Origin: JAVDCA01 sp035293985
Lineage (GTDB): Bacteria; Pseudomonadota; Alphaproteobacteria; Rhizobiales; Xanthobacteraceae
Direction of reading: 5' to 3'
Assembly (NCBI GenBank): GCA_035293985.1
Contig: DATGLS010000032.1
Span: 310,001-374,000 of the forward strand
Length of the DNA: 64,000 bases
Of the stretch, positions 1 through 7,777 are shown piece by piece; position 1 is the first letter of the stretch, and each line of letters starts with the position of its first letter. The notes under the pieces are model-generated. The model worked only from the letters and a program-made list of their open reading frames with translations, had not been told where the DNA came from and did no database searches. The position numbers and the translations under genes were made by a program.

Positions 1-252
1 CACCACGGTCGCGCCGCGCACGTTGTGGCCGCGCACGAAAGCATCGAAGTCGTGCGGCGTGTCGGCGGTGATCATGCCGCTCGCCGAGATGAGCAGGCGG
101 CAGCTCGCGCCACACGCATCGGCTGGCCCTTCCTGGTGCAGGGCGAAGCGCATCGGCAGGGTCGACAGGTCTTCCTGCGCCCGCGGCGCGCCGGACAGAA
201 CCGAGAACGAGCACGCGGCGAGCGCGAGCCCGCCGCAGATGGATCGGAACAT
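1..252 (-). CDS. Secreted ClpP-like (COG3904-type) protein, partial at left edge
   Basis: An open minus-strand frame starts at an ATG at 252 and runs off the left edge without a stop, giving 84 residues. The first ~25 residues form a signal peptide ending near GAPRAQ. The mature part carries ADACGASC followed by LLISASGMI, which lines up with ADACGPGC and QWIGADGAI in the full-length protein at 3573-5099 and with the one at 5214-6575. It is therefore the N-terminal part of a third member of that family, with a shorter linker. The catalytic-like Ser and His regions would lie outside the window. Family assignment rests on this paralogy. Confidence 0.65.
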   Translation of the reverse strand, partial: MFRSICGGLALAACSFSVLSGAPRAQEDLSTLPMRFALHQEGPADACGASCRLLISASGMITADTPHDFDAFVRGHNVRGATVV

Positions 253-549
253 GCGATAAACCCCGTGCCGGCCGCGCCGCTCCGCACCGCGGTTGTTCCC
301 GGACGGTTCCGGGGTGCGGTGCTTGATGTCTCGTGCGAGAGCGACGCAACTTAGTGCGTGCGAATTGTTACCCAGCGAGTCCAACGGCGACTAGTGCAAT
401 CGCGCAACACGCCGCCCGCCTTCGCTGCGCTTTTGTGGGTAATTATGAACGGTTCCCATAAAGACCCAGCCGAGCGCAGGGGGCCCGGGGGTTTGCCCGG
501 CGTCGGCCCGCTGTTGGAAAGCTCTATCCTGGTCCATTCCGGCTAAACC
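253..549. other. Intergenic region between divergent genes
   Basis: This gap separates the leftward secreted-protein gene (start at 252) from the rightward yidD (start at 550), so it should hold both promoters. I see no clear -35/-10 pair, hairpin or repeat. A short open frame at 358-546 starts at a non-ATG codon, has no recognisable motif and looks non-coding. Confidence 0.4.
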
Positions 550-888
550 ATGACAGGACTGAAATCCACGTTGTCGCTAGCGCCGCGCCGCGCGGCCCGC
601 GCCCTGGTCCGGCTTTATCGCGCGACGCTGTCGCCGATCATCGGGTTCCATTGCCGGCACGTGCCGACCTGCTCGCAATATGGCGACGAGGCGCTCGAGC
701 GGTTCGGCTTGTGGGCCGGCGGCTGGATGACGCTCGCGCGGCTCCTGCGCTGCCAGCCATGGGGAACGTCGGGCATCGATTTCGTCCCGGGTGCGTTGCC
801 CGCGCGGGCGCGCTGGTATCTGCCGTGGCGCTATGGACAGTGGCGAGGCGTGAACCAGGTCCCCGCCTCGCCACACCCTCCCCACTAA
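550..888 (+). CDS. yidD: Membrane protein insertion efficiency factor YidD
   Basis: This 112-residue protein has the YidD (DUF37) signature: an amphipathic N-terminal stretch (LVRLYRATLSPIIGF), then CRHVPTCSQYGDEAL with the conserved CSQY, a Gly-rich segment, RLLRCQPW, and a final GIDFVP. The family is known as a small inner-membrane-associated protein that assists YidC-dependent insertion. The C-terminus after VP is about 30 residues longer than the minimal family length, as is common in alphaproteobacteria. It starts with ATG at 550. It is not next to rnpA, rpmH or yidC here, so it appears monocistronic. Confidence 0.9.
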   Translation: MTGLKSTLSLAPRRAARALVRLYRATLSPIIGFHCRHVPTCSQYGDEALERFGLWAGGWMTLARLLRCQPWGTSGIDFVPGALPARARWYLPWRYGQWRGVNQVPASPHPPH

Positions 889-1050
889 CCGATCAATGAC
901 GACAGTCGCCTTGAACATCAGCTTCGCATCGTCGTTAAAATCCAAAAGAAAGGTCGCGGTCACAGAAGCGATGGGAAGTCCTGGGGCGCGTCTCGCGCTC
1001 GAGGGCTGCAAGACGCGCCCCGGCCCCTCCCCTCGGCATTGGCGGCCAAG

Positions 1051-1905
1051 TCAACGATCGATGGTCGGCAGCGCGCCGAGACGCGCTGCCGCCTCGCTCG
1101 AGCCGTATCCGGCCGCCTTCTCGTACCAGGCGCGCGCCTGGGCGATGTCGGGCTTGAAGCCGACGACGTGCAGCTTGCGCAGCACGGCCGGATCATAGGT
1201 CGCGCCGAGCGACAAGGCGGCGCGCGCATCACGCGCCTCGGCGGCGCGGCCGAGAATGAGGCGCGCTGCGGCGATGTCGCCCTGCGCCAGATAATCCTCG
1301 CCGCGCTTGACCAGCCGTTCGATCTCGCCGGCGTCGAGCGCCCACCGGTCGGCCGGCATGGGCTCGCCGGCGCGCACCGTGACGGTCGCGACCGGCGTGG
1401 CCGGCGGCGACGGCGCCGGCTCCGCCATAGCCACCGGCTGCGCCGCCGCGACGGTGTACGCCGGCGCGACCCCGACGGCCGGCGTCTCGCTCGCGACCGA
1501 GGCGCCGAGCCGGAACGGCAGCGGCACGACGCCGAGCAGCAGCAGGGCGGCGACCGCCACCGCACAGCCGGCGACGATGAGACGCGCGATCATGCCGAGC
1601 GCGAGACCCACGGGGTCGCGCGCCGGCTTGACCGGCAAGGGTTCGGGATCAGGGGAATGGCGCTGCAGCAGTCGCTTCAGCACCTCGTCCTCGGCGAGAA
1701 GCTCGGGGCCGGTCGGGCGGCGCCCGGACACTTTCGCCGCCGGTGCGGCTGCGGGGACGAGTTGCGGCGCGGACGGCAGCCGCAGCGGCAGCACCTTGCG
1801 CGCCGCCATGCCGCTGTCGCGCACCCGTTTGGGTGCGTCGGCGGCGGAATCCGCTCCGCCGGGCGACGGGCTCGACGTGTGGGCGGGTTCACTCGAAGGA
1901 CTCAT
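1051..1905 (-). CDS. Sel1-repeat membrane-anchored protein
   Basis: A 284-residue protein with a Pro/Ala-rich cytoplasmic N-terminus (about 1-100), one hydrophobic segment at about 101-128 and a C-terminal region with Sel1-like helical repeats (about 205-280). Visible repeat signatures are AARLILGRAAEARDARAALS and ARAWYEKAAGYGSSEAAARL. Sel1 repeats are TPR-like scaffolds for protein contacts, and this topology puts them in the periplasm. The start is supported by GAGGAGGG upstream of ATG. The specific role is unknown. The next gene upstream on this strand, the TAXI protein, ends about 100 bp away, so they may be co-transcribed. Confidence 0.7.
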   Translation of the reverse strand: MSPSSEPAHTSSPSPGGADSAADAPKRVRDSGMAARKVLPLRLPSAPQLVPAAAPAAKVSGRRPTGPELLAEDEVLKRLLQRHSPDPEPLPVKPARDPVGLALGMIARLIVAGCAVAVAALLLLGVVPLPFRLGASVASETPAVGVAPAYTVAAAQPVAMAEPAPSPPATPVATVTVRAGEPMPADRWALDAGEIERLVKRGEDYLAQGDIAAARLILGRAAEARDARAALSLGATYDPAVLRKLHVVGFKPDIAQARAWYEKAAGYGSSEAAARLGALPTIDR

Positions 1906-1953
1906 GACACCCTCCTCTTCAGGGCCGATTCTTTCCGGTGCCTCCCCCCGTGC

Positions 1954-1977
1954 CCAATCCCAAGTCCAATCCCAAGT
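1954..1977. repeat. Two-copy 12-bp direct repeat
   Basis: CCAATCCCAAGT occurs twice back to back in the ~105-bp gap between the TAXI gene and the Sel1 gene. It probably arose by slippage, and no function is evident. Confidence 0.6.
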
Positions 1978-2011
1978 CCCCCGCCCACGCGTACGTCGAT
2001 TCGAGCCCGTC

Positions 2012-3277
2012 TCAACGGTGCGCCTGTGCCTCGCGCCATTTCACGAAGTCGCGAAACAGACGCTCGCGATCATCGGCGGACGCAGCCGTCCCGCCGCGTG
2101 CGCGCACGAATGCATCGAAGTCTTCCCGCTGCATGACCTCATCCTGGTCGCGATGCTGGTCGAGCCACTCTTGCGCCGGCGCGAGGCGCGGCCAGCCCGG
2201 CAGCGTGGCGGCGAGATTGAGCTCGCGCCATTTCGCACGACGTGCCTGCAGCTGCGCGAGCCGCGGGAAGAAGGCGTCGATGAACTTTTTGATCTTGGCG
2301 GTGCGATCGCGGTCCTTGCCCGAGTTGACGGCGATCAGAACGGTGCCGACCGCGAGCGTCTCGACCTCGCGGCCGGGCTCGATCAGGCCGGGATAATCCT
2401 CGCTGGTGAGCCCGGCGGGCAGGAAATCGTCGCGCAGCGGCCGCGCGAAGGGGATCGGCAGCATGCGCAGGCCGCTCGCGCCGGCGAGCGCCGGGACCGG
2501 CTTGCCGTCGATCAGCAGCACGGCGTCGATCTCGCCGGCCTTGAGGCGCGCGATCGCGTCCGGCGCCGCGAGGTCGACCTCGCGCACGCTGATCCCCAAA
2601 CGGCTGAGCACGTCGTGGCCGACCAGCTGCGTACCGCTGCCCGGCTCGCCGAGGCTGACGCTGCGCCCGTTGAGCTCGCTGATCGCCATGACGTCGGAAT
2701 CGGCGCGCACCAGCAGGTGCATCTCTTCGTTGAACAGCTTGGTGACGTAGCCGATCTTGTCGCCAGATGGGCCAAGCTGCGGCCCGAGCTCATGGCTCGC
2801 GCGCAGGCGCTCGAGCAGGTAGGTCTGCGTGACGCCGAGGTCGATGCCTTTCATGACGCTGACGTCGCGGATATTGCGGCCGCTCGCGCCGACCACCGGC
2901 AGGATGCGCAGGTTGTCGCCATCATCGAGCACGCCGGCGAGATCCTGGGTGACGGCGAGCTCGGTCGAGCCCAGCCCCCCCGCGATGACCGCGATGGTGT
3001 TGTTATTGATGCGGTCGCCTGACCCCGCCGGTGCGCGATCGGCCTGATCATCGGTGCGCTCGTGGTGCCGCTTCACGATCCGATGCGGGCGCACATGCGG
3101 CCTGACCGCACGGGTGACGGGATGAGTTGTAGCTTGCTTGGGTGCTGCGGCGGTCGGTGCCGGGGCGGTCTGTGCACCGAAGGCGGCGGCGCCCAACATC
3201 ATCGTGGCCGTACACAGCACCAGGCAGCCACGATGGCGAATCCCGGACCAGCCGGTCGGTCGCGCGCCGCCACCCAT
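2012..3277 (-). CDS. TAXI-family periplasmic solute-binding protein
   Basis: This 421-residue protein has a hydrophobic signal segment (LVLCTATMMLGAAAFGAQ) and a TAXI (TRAP-associated extracytoplasmic immunogenic) binding-protein core. Family features are a mature domain opening with IAVIAGGLGSTELAVTQD, a central LLVRADSDVMAISELNGRSV with SLGEPGSGTQ, and a later AGEIDAVLLIDGKPVPAL. TAXI proteins bind small acids such as glutamate or other carboxylates and usually feed a fused TRAP permease. No TRAP membrane gene is present nearby, so this is an orphan receptor. I chose the ATG at 3277 because GGGGGAG lies 8 bases upstream; the frame stays open to 3346. The C-terminal ~100 residues are an additional charged helical region. 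Confidence 0.75.
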   Translation of the reverse strand: MGGGARPTGWSGIRHRGCLVLCTATMMLGAAAFGAQTAPAPTAAAPKQATTHPVTRAVRPHVRPHRIVKRHHERTDDQADRAPAGSGDRINNNTIAVIAGGLGSTELAVTQDLAGVLDDGDNLRILPVVGASGRNIRDVSVMKGIDLGVTQTYLLERLRASHELGPQLGPSGDKIGYVTKLFNEEMHLLVRADSDVMAISELNGRSVSLGEPGSGTQLVGHDVLSRLGISVREVDLAAPDAIARLKAGEIDAVLLIDGKPVPALAGASGLRMLPIPFARPLRDDFLPAGLTSEDYPGLIEPGREVETLAVGTVLIAVNSGKDRDRTAKIKKFIDAFFPRLAQLQARRAKWRELNLAATLPGWPRLAPAQEWLDQHRDQDEVMQREDFDAFVRARGGTAASADDRERLFRDFVKWREAQAHR

Positions 3278-3492
3278 CGATGAGGCTCCCCCGTCCAGGC
3301 GACCCGGAACCCGCATCAGCGGCATTCCGCATCGCGCATGATCCAACGGCCTGACCTGGTACCGAGCGCCGAGCGCGCCCCTCGCACGCGTGCACGAGCA
3401 TGATCCTTGGCAGGCATTTTGACGGCAGTACGGCTGGGATAGGGCATTTTTGCCCAGATTGGCCCGGACGGGGGATAAAGGCGGCCGCGAAT

Positions 3493-3564
3493 GGCGAATA
3501 GGGAGTAGGGAGCAAGCAGCAAGCGCCCTATTCGCTACTCACTACTCGCCATTCCCTATTCGCC
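3493..3564. terminator. Long inverted repeat, putative terminator
   Basis: GGCGAATAGGGA (3493-3504) and TCCCTATTCGCC (3553-3564) form a perfect 12-bp stem, and AGTAGGG and CCCTA inside can extend pairing. It lies just after the leftward gene ending at 3573. A smaller hairpin GGGCA-TTTT-TGCCC sits at 3442-3455. The element looks like a dispersed palindromic repeat that could also terminate transcription. Confidence 0.5.
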
Positions 3565-3572
3565 CCTTTCGC

Positions 3573-5099
3573 TCAGGGCATCTTCCGCGGCACCGCATCC
3601 GCCTTGGTCGCGCTCGCGCTGATGCCGCACTGCGGCAACAGCTTGGCGAGGGCCGGCTTCAGGCCGGCGGTCGAGAGGGTCGCGGCGAAGTCCTGGCTGC
3701 CGGCGGAAGTCTCCGCCGAGACCGCGATCGAATCGCCCGCGGCGAGGAAAAAGGCGGGCGGCAGGTCGATGCTGCCGAGATCGTACTCGGTCCGGGTGCC
3801 GCGGGGCGTGAGACGGGTGCGCGGCTTGAGCACGCGGTCGCTCCCGGCGGCGACGAGATGGAAGGCGGTCGCGCTCGCGGCCTCGCCCGAGCCATGCTCG
3901 AGCGCGACGTCGACACGCAGGCGGTCGGGTGCGCCGCAGCTCAGGTTGACCATGGCGTCGCGGAAATCGGTGCTGCCCGCGCTGCGGCTCGCCGCGAAGG
4001 CCTTGTGGATCGCCCGCGTCGGCGGATCGGACAGCCGCCAGCCGTCCTCGACGAAGCGGCGGCGATCGATCTTGAAGCGCCAGATGTCGGCTCGGCTGAG
4101 GACGCGGATCTTGTCGTTGGAGATCGCCCGCGCGGCGGAGACGAGGTCGGGATCGATCCCCATCTCGCTGAAGTAGCGCCCGAGCCGCTCGTAGCTCGCC
4201 TCGATGGTCTCGCGCATGACCCGCGGCGACGGCCGCGCCGACGCGCTGTCGTCCTCGTCGCCGAAGGTGAACGACGACGAATGGATGCCGAGCCGCGCGC
4301 CGGGCGCGATCTCGCGCGTCGCGGCGCCGACGATGGCGTAGACGCAGGCCGAGAAGCACATGGTCGTTTCGGTGTTGAGCTCGGCGGTCAGCTCGCGGCC
4401 GCCGCGCTTGAGCCGGTCGCAGGATTCCTCGCGCGGCTGCTTGGCGTCGCACCCTTGCGGCACCGTCCACGCGACGCCGGCCGTGAGCCCGCGCGCGCGC
4501 ATGAGCCGGCCGATCGCGAGCGCCCCCTCGACGGAGCCGCCCGGCGAGTGGAAGAAGATCGGCAGCTTGCGCTCGCCGATGCGGCCGAGCAGCGCGCGCA
4601 GGCGCCGTGCCGCGTCCGCATCGATCGCGCCGTCGGCGCCGATCCACTGGTTGCAGCCGGGACCGCAGGCGTCCGCATCGCCTCTGGCGAGGAAGAACAC
4701 CATCGGCGGCGGCATCGTATTGGACTTGGTGGTCCGGGTCGGCCGGTCCGGCGTGTAGCTGGGCGCGGGCCGCGAGACGCGCGGCCGGCCCGGCGCGGCC
4801 GGCGTGTTGGGATCGGTCGAGCCCTGGCGGCCGAGGCCGGGCCCGTTGCGATCGCCCGGGCCTTCATCACCGATTCCCGGCCGTCCATACTGTGTGTCGG
4901 GAGACGTGGTGGGGGCGAGCCGGGGCTGGCGCGGCGCGAGGCGAGGCCGGCTCGGCGCAACGGTCGGCACGCTCGCGGGCTCGTCACGGCCGTCGGGTGC
5001 GGATACGGCCGTAACGCGCATCGACGGCGCGACCGTCACGGCCTCACAACCGAGCGCTCCCAGGAGCGCCGCGAAAATAATCAGGGACGTGCGCGGCAT
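3573..5099 (-). CDS. Secreted ClpP-like (COG3904-type) protein
   Basis: This 508-residue protein has an N-terminal hydrophobic segment ending at LGALGC (possible lipoprotein, imperfect lipobox), a Pro/Arg-rich linker to about 130, then a ClpP/crotonase-like domain. Visible family features are FFHSPGGSVEGALAIGRLM (183-200), resembling the ClpP Gly-rich strand, CFSACVYAIVGA with a Ser at about 250 in the nucleophile position, and GARLGIHS with His at about 273. The Ser-His spacing is close to that of ClpP. The C-terminal ~200 residues are a separate region ending with a Cys-containing tail. I chose the ATG at 5099 because the hydrophobic signal begins there. The next paralogue lies just upstream (5214-6575). 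Peptidase activity is inferred only. Confidence 0.7.
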   Translation of the reverse strand: MPRTSLIIFAALLGALGCEAVTVAPSMRVTAVSAPDGRDEPASVPTVAPSRPRLAPRQPRLAPTTSPDTQYGRPGIGDEGPGDRNGPGLGRQGSTDPNTPAAPGRPRVSRPAPSYTPDRPTRTTKSNTMPPPMVFFLARGDADACGPGCNQWIGADGAIDADAARRLRALLGRIGERKLPIFFHSPGGSVEGALAIGRLMRARGLTAGVAWTVPQGCDAKQPREESCDRLKRGGRELTAELNTETTMCFSACVYAIVGAATREIAPGARLGIHSSSFTFGDEDDSASARPSPRVMRETIEASYERLGRYFSEMGIDPDLVSAARAISNDKIRVLSRADIWRFKIDRRRFVEDGWRLSDPPTRAIHKAFAASRSAGSTDFRDAMVNLSCGAPDRLRVDVALEHGSGEAASATAFHLVAAGSDRVLKPRTRLTPRGTRTEYDLGSIDLPPAFFLAAGDSIAVSAETSAGSQDFAATLSTAGLKPALAKLLPQCGISASATKADAVPRKMP

Positions 5100-5213
5100 G
5101 CCATTCCCGTGGACGTGTCGGCGACAGCATAGCAAGGCCGCTTTGTGGCCAGAAGACGGCACCCGCCCCCGGCGAGCACCTCGCCCGCCGTTTTTTCCGA
5201 AGGCGCAGCGGAT

Positions 5214-6575
5214 TCAGATGTGCTCGATGGCGCTGCTCTGATGTGGCGCCGGCGGCGCCGCGCAGCGGTGCGCCAGCGTGCTCAGGCCCGACCCGATGTT
5301 CTGCACCGTCACCTCGGTCGCCGCGCTCGGGTTGATCGCCGCCGCCTCCGGCAAGGTCGATGGTGGCGTAGCTTGCTCGATCACCTGCTCGATCACCAGG
5401 GTCGGCTCGCCGAGAACGGATATCGGCAGGTCTGCGGCGCGGACTTGCAGCGGTAGCCAATCGCTGGTCGCCTTCGTCATCACGGGCCATCCGAGAGAGC
5501 GATCGATCGGGCCCGCCTTGACCCGGAAGCGGCCCGGCAGGCTCGCCTTGTCGGCGCCGACCTCGCGGGCGAACTGGAAGCGAACGGTGTCCGCGCCCAC
5601 GCAGCTCATGCGCAGGATGGCGCGGCGAAAAGTGCCCGCCGCAGGCTCGCGCCATTGCATCACCTTGACGGCGACCGCGCCGGAAGGCTGGTCGAGGAAG
5701 AGCCACAGGCCCTCGATCGACTCGCGCGGGTCGATGCCGAAAGCGACGACCTCGTCGCGGCTGAGATAGCGCACGCTGCTGCTCGGTATCTTGCGCGCGG
5801 CCTCGAGAAGCGTCGGCGATATCCCCATCTCATGCATGTAGGCGGCGATGCGATCGTAGTTGCCGGCGAGCGCGCGGCGCTCGACCGCCGCCGCGACATG
5901 CGTCGGGGTGGTGGCCACCACATGTCCCTTGGCGTCGACGCGCCGAAGCGAAAACGTGACCGATGCGGAGTGGATGCCGAGCTTCGCGCCCGGCCCGACC
6001 TCGCGCACCGTCGCGCCGACGAGCGAGAAGACGCAAGCCGAGTTGCAGATCGCGCTCGACGTATCGAGATCGGCCAAGAGCTCGCGGCCGGAGCGCTTGA
6101 GCTTATCGCATGCTGCCGCATAGACCGCCTTGGGATCGCAGCCGACCGGCACGGTGCGCCCGACGCCGGCCGTGAGCCCGTGCTGGCGCATGATGCGGCC
6201 GATCGCGAGGCCGGCCGGTATCGCGCCGCCGGGCGACTCGAAATAGATCGGCAGCTTGCGGGCGCCGAGCTTCTTCAACAGCAGGCGCAGGCGCGCGTCC
6301 GCGCCGATGTCGATCGTGCCCTCGGCGGCGATCCATTCGCTGCAGCCGGGCCCGCACGCATTCGCATCGCCCTTGGCGACGAAGAAGACGATGGGCGGCG
6401 GCAGCGGCTCATGCTGGGTCGCGGGCGCGGCAAGCGCGCCCGTCCCCGAAGCGCGCGGGTCCGCGCTTGCGGCTACGCCACAGGCGACGCCCAGCACGAC
6501 CGCCAACGGGGCAGCGCATCGGGCCGCCGCGCGGACGATGACAGGAACGCTGGCCCTCGAACTACTTGCCCCCAT
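5214..6575 (-). CDS. Secreted ClpP-like (COG3904-type) protein, paralogue
   Basis: This 453-residue protein is a paralogue of the one at 3573-5099. It has a signal region (about 12-37), a short linker, then PIVFFVAKGDANACGPGC (61-78), YFESPGGAIPAGLAIGRIM (111-129), CNSACVFSLVGA with Ser179 in the ClpP nucleophile position, and GAKLGIHSASV with His202. The shared CGPGC motif suggests a conserved disulfide or metal site in the periplasm. The C-terminal domains of the two paralogues differ strongly. The frame extends to a TTG at 6599, but ATG 6575 is more likely. It is transcribed leftward in tandem with its paralogue across a ~115-bp gap. Confidence 0.7.
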   Translation of the reverse strand: MGASSSRASVPVIVRAAARCAAPLAVVLGVACGVAASADPRASGTGALAAPATQHEPLPPPIVFFVAKGDANACGPGCSEWIAAEGTIDIGADARLRLLLKKLGARKLPIYFESPGGAIPAGLAIGRIMRQHGLTAGVGRTVPVGCDPKAVYAAACDKLKRSGRELLADLDTSSAICNSACVFSLVGATVREVGPGAKLGIHSASVTFSLRRVDAKGHVVATTPTHVAAAVERRALAGNYDRIAAYMHEMGISPTLLEAARKIPSSSVRYLSRDEVVAFGIDPRESIEGLWLFLDQPSGAVAVKVMQWREPAAGTFRRAILRMSCVGADTVRFQFAREVGADKASLPGRFRVKAGPIDRSLGWPVMTKATSDWLPLQVRAADLPISVLGEPTLVIEQVIEQATPPSTLPEAAAINPSAATEVTVQNIGSGLSTLAHRCAAPPAPHQSSAIEHI

Positions 6576-6634
6576 GCCGCTCAGGATAGCAGGCAGCAAC
6601 CGAGGGTTACAACAGCCTGATCGTCGAGCCGGGT

Positions 6635-7606
6635 TCAGTCCAGCTTCATACCGACCGCCTTGATCACCTTGGCCCGCGTCTGCGCCTGCGCCTTGATGAA
6701 GGCGGCGAATTCCTCCGGCGTATTGGGCTTGGCAGGCTCGACGGCGGCGCCGAGCAGGCGCTCGTGCACCTCGGGCAGCGCCATCACCTTGGTGAGCGCC
6801 GCGCTCAGCCGCGCGATGATCGGGCGCGGCGTGCCGGCCGGCGCGACGATGCTCTGCCAGATGCCGAGATCGTAGCCCGGATAGGTCTCCGCGATGGGCG
6901 GCAGCTCGGGCGCGAAGCTCAGGCGCTGCGCCGTCGTGAGCGCGAGAATCTTGATCTTGTGGTCGCGGTAGAGCGGCAGCGAGACGTTGAGGCTCTCCAT
7001 GCCGAGCGGGATGTCGCCGGCGAGCTCGGCCGTGATCTGGGTTGTGCCGCCCTTGAACGGAACGATCCCCATCTTCACGCCGGCCATCATGTTGAGGAGC
7101 TCGATTGCGACCTGCGAGGTCGGCGTCGAGTTGCCGATCATGAAGGTGCCGGGCTTCTGCTTCTCGATCGCAATCATCTCGGCGACCGTGTTGGCCGGAA
7201 CCTTGAGGTTGGCGACCAGCACCGAAGGCACGTTGGCGAGCAGCGCGATCGGCACGAAGTCTTTGTCGGCGTCATACGGCAGCTTGCTGTAGAGGAAGGG
7301 GTTCATCACCAGCGTGCCGTCGATCGCCATCAGCAGCGTGTAGCCGTCGGGCTCCGACTTGGCGACGATCTGGGCGCCGATGATCGTGTTGGCACCCGGC
7401 CGGTTGTCGATCACGACCGATTGGCCGAGCTCGTCGCCGAGTTTTTGCCCGACGAGGCGGGCGAGGAAATCGGCCGGCCCGCCCGGCGCGAACGGGACCA
7501 CGAGGCGGATCGGGCGCGACGGATAGGCGTCGGCGGCGGCGGCTGGCGTGGCGAGCGCCGCCCAGCCTCCCAGCAGCGCAATCACGATCAGCAAGGCCCG
7601 TGTCAT
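6635..7606 (-). CDS. Bug-family periplasmic binding protein
   Basis: A 323-residue Bug (tripartite tricarboxylate transporter receptor) protein. The signal peptide MTRALLIVIALLGGWAALAT ends near AAAADAYPSRP, and the mature protein starts with the family hallmark YPSRPIRLVVPFAPGGPADF. Further family motifs are IDNRPGANTIIGA, SEPDGYTLL and PLGMESLNVSLPLY. Such proteins bind carboxylates or related small molecules. No TctAB membrane genes are nearby, so the partner is unknown. The start at 7606 is set by GAGGAGGGA about 6 bases upstream. The reading frame continues for kilobases across the antisense of thrS, which is not real coding. It is divergent from thrS. Confidence 0.88.
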   Translation of the reverse strand: MTRALLIVIALLGGWAALATPAAAADAYPSRPIRLVVPFAPGGPADFLARLVGQKLGDELGQSVVIDNRPGANTIIGAQIVAKSEPDGYTLLMAIDGTLVMNPFLYSKLPYDADKDFVPIALLANVPSVLVANLKVPANTVAEMIAIEKQKPGTFMIGNSTPTSQVAIELLNMMAGVKMGIVPFKGGTTQITAELAGDIPLGMESLNVSLPLYRDHKIKILALTTAQRLSFAPELPPIAETYPGYDLGIWQSIVAPAGTPRPIIARLSAALTKVMALPEVHERLLGAAVEPAKPNTPEEFAAFIKAQAQTRAKVIKAVGMKLD

Positions 7607-7777
7607 CCGCGTCCCTCCTCGGAGTGCTTGTTGTCGCGACGGTAGCAGGATCGCGACAGCCGCAGAAGGCGGCGTGATTTCCGGGGGTTTCGCGATGTCG
7701 CAGAATCCGTTAGACGACCCCACATCAATAACGCTTACCTGCATTCGTAGGCAGCGAGTGAGCAACAGGAGCCTCTG

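Noticed and set aside
358..546. 62-codon plus-strand ORF upstream of yidD
   Set aside because: It has a non-ATG start, no ribosome site, no motif and unstructured composition.
1307..3022. 571-codon plus-strand frame over the Sel1 and TAXI genes
   Set aside because: It is antisense to two recognised proteins and has the Arg/Ala-rich composition typical of high-GC shadow frames.
7607..7777. T-box or thrS autoregulatory leader
   Set aside because: No specifier hairpin, T-box consensus or terminator/antiterminator pair is visible, and T-boxes are rare in this group.
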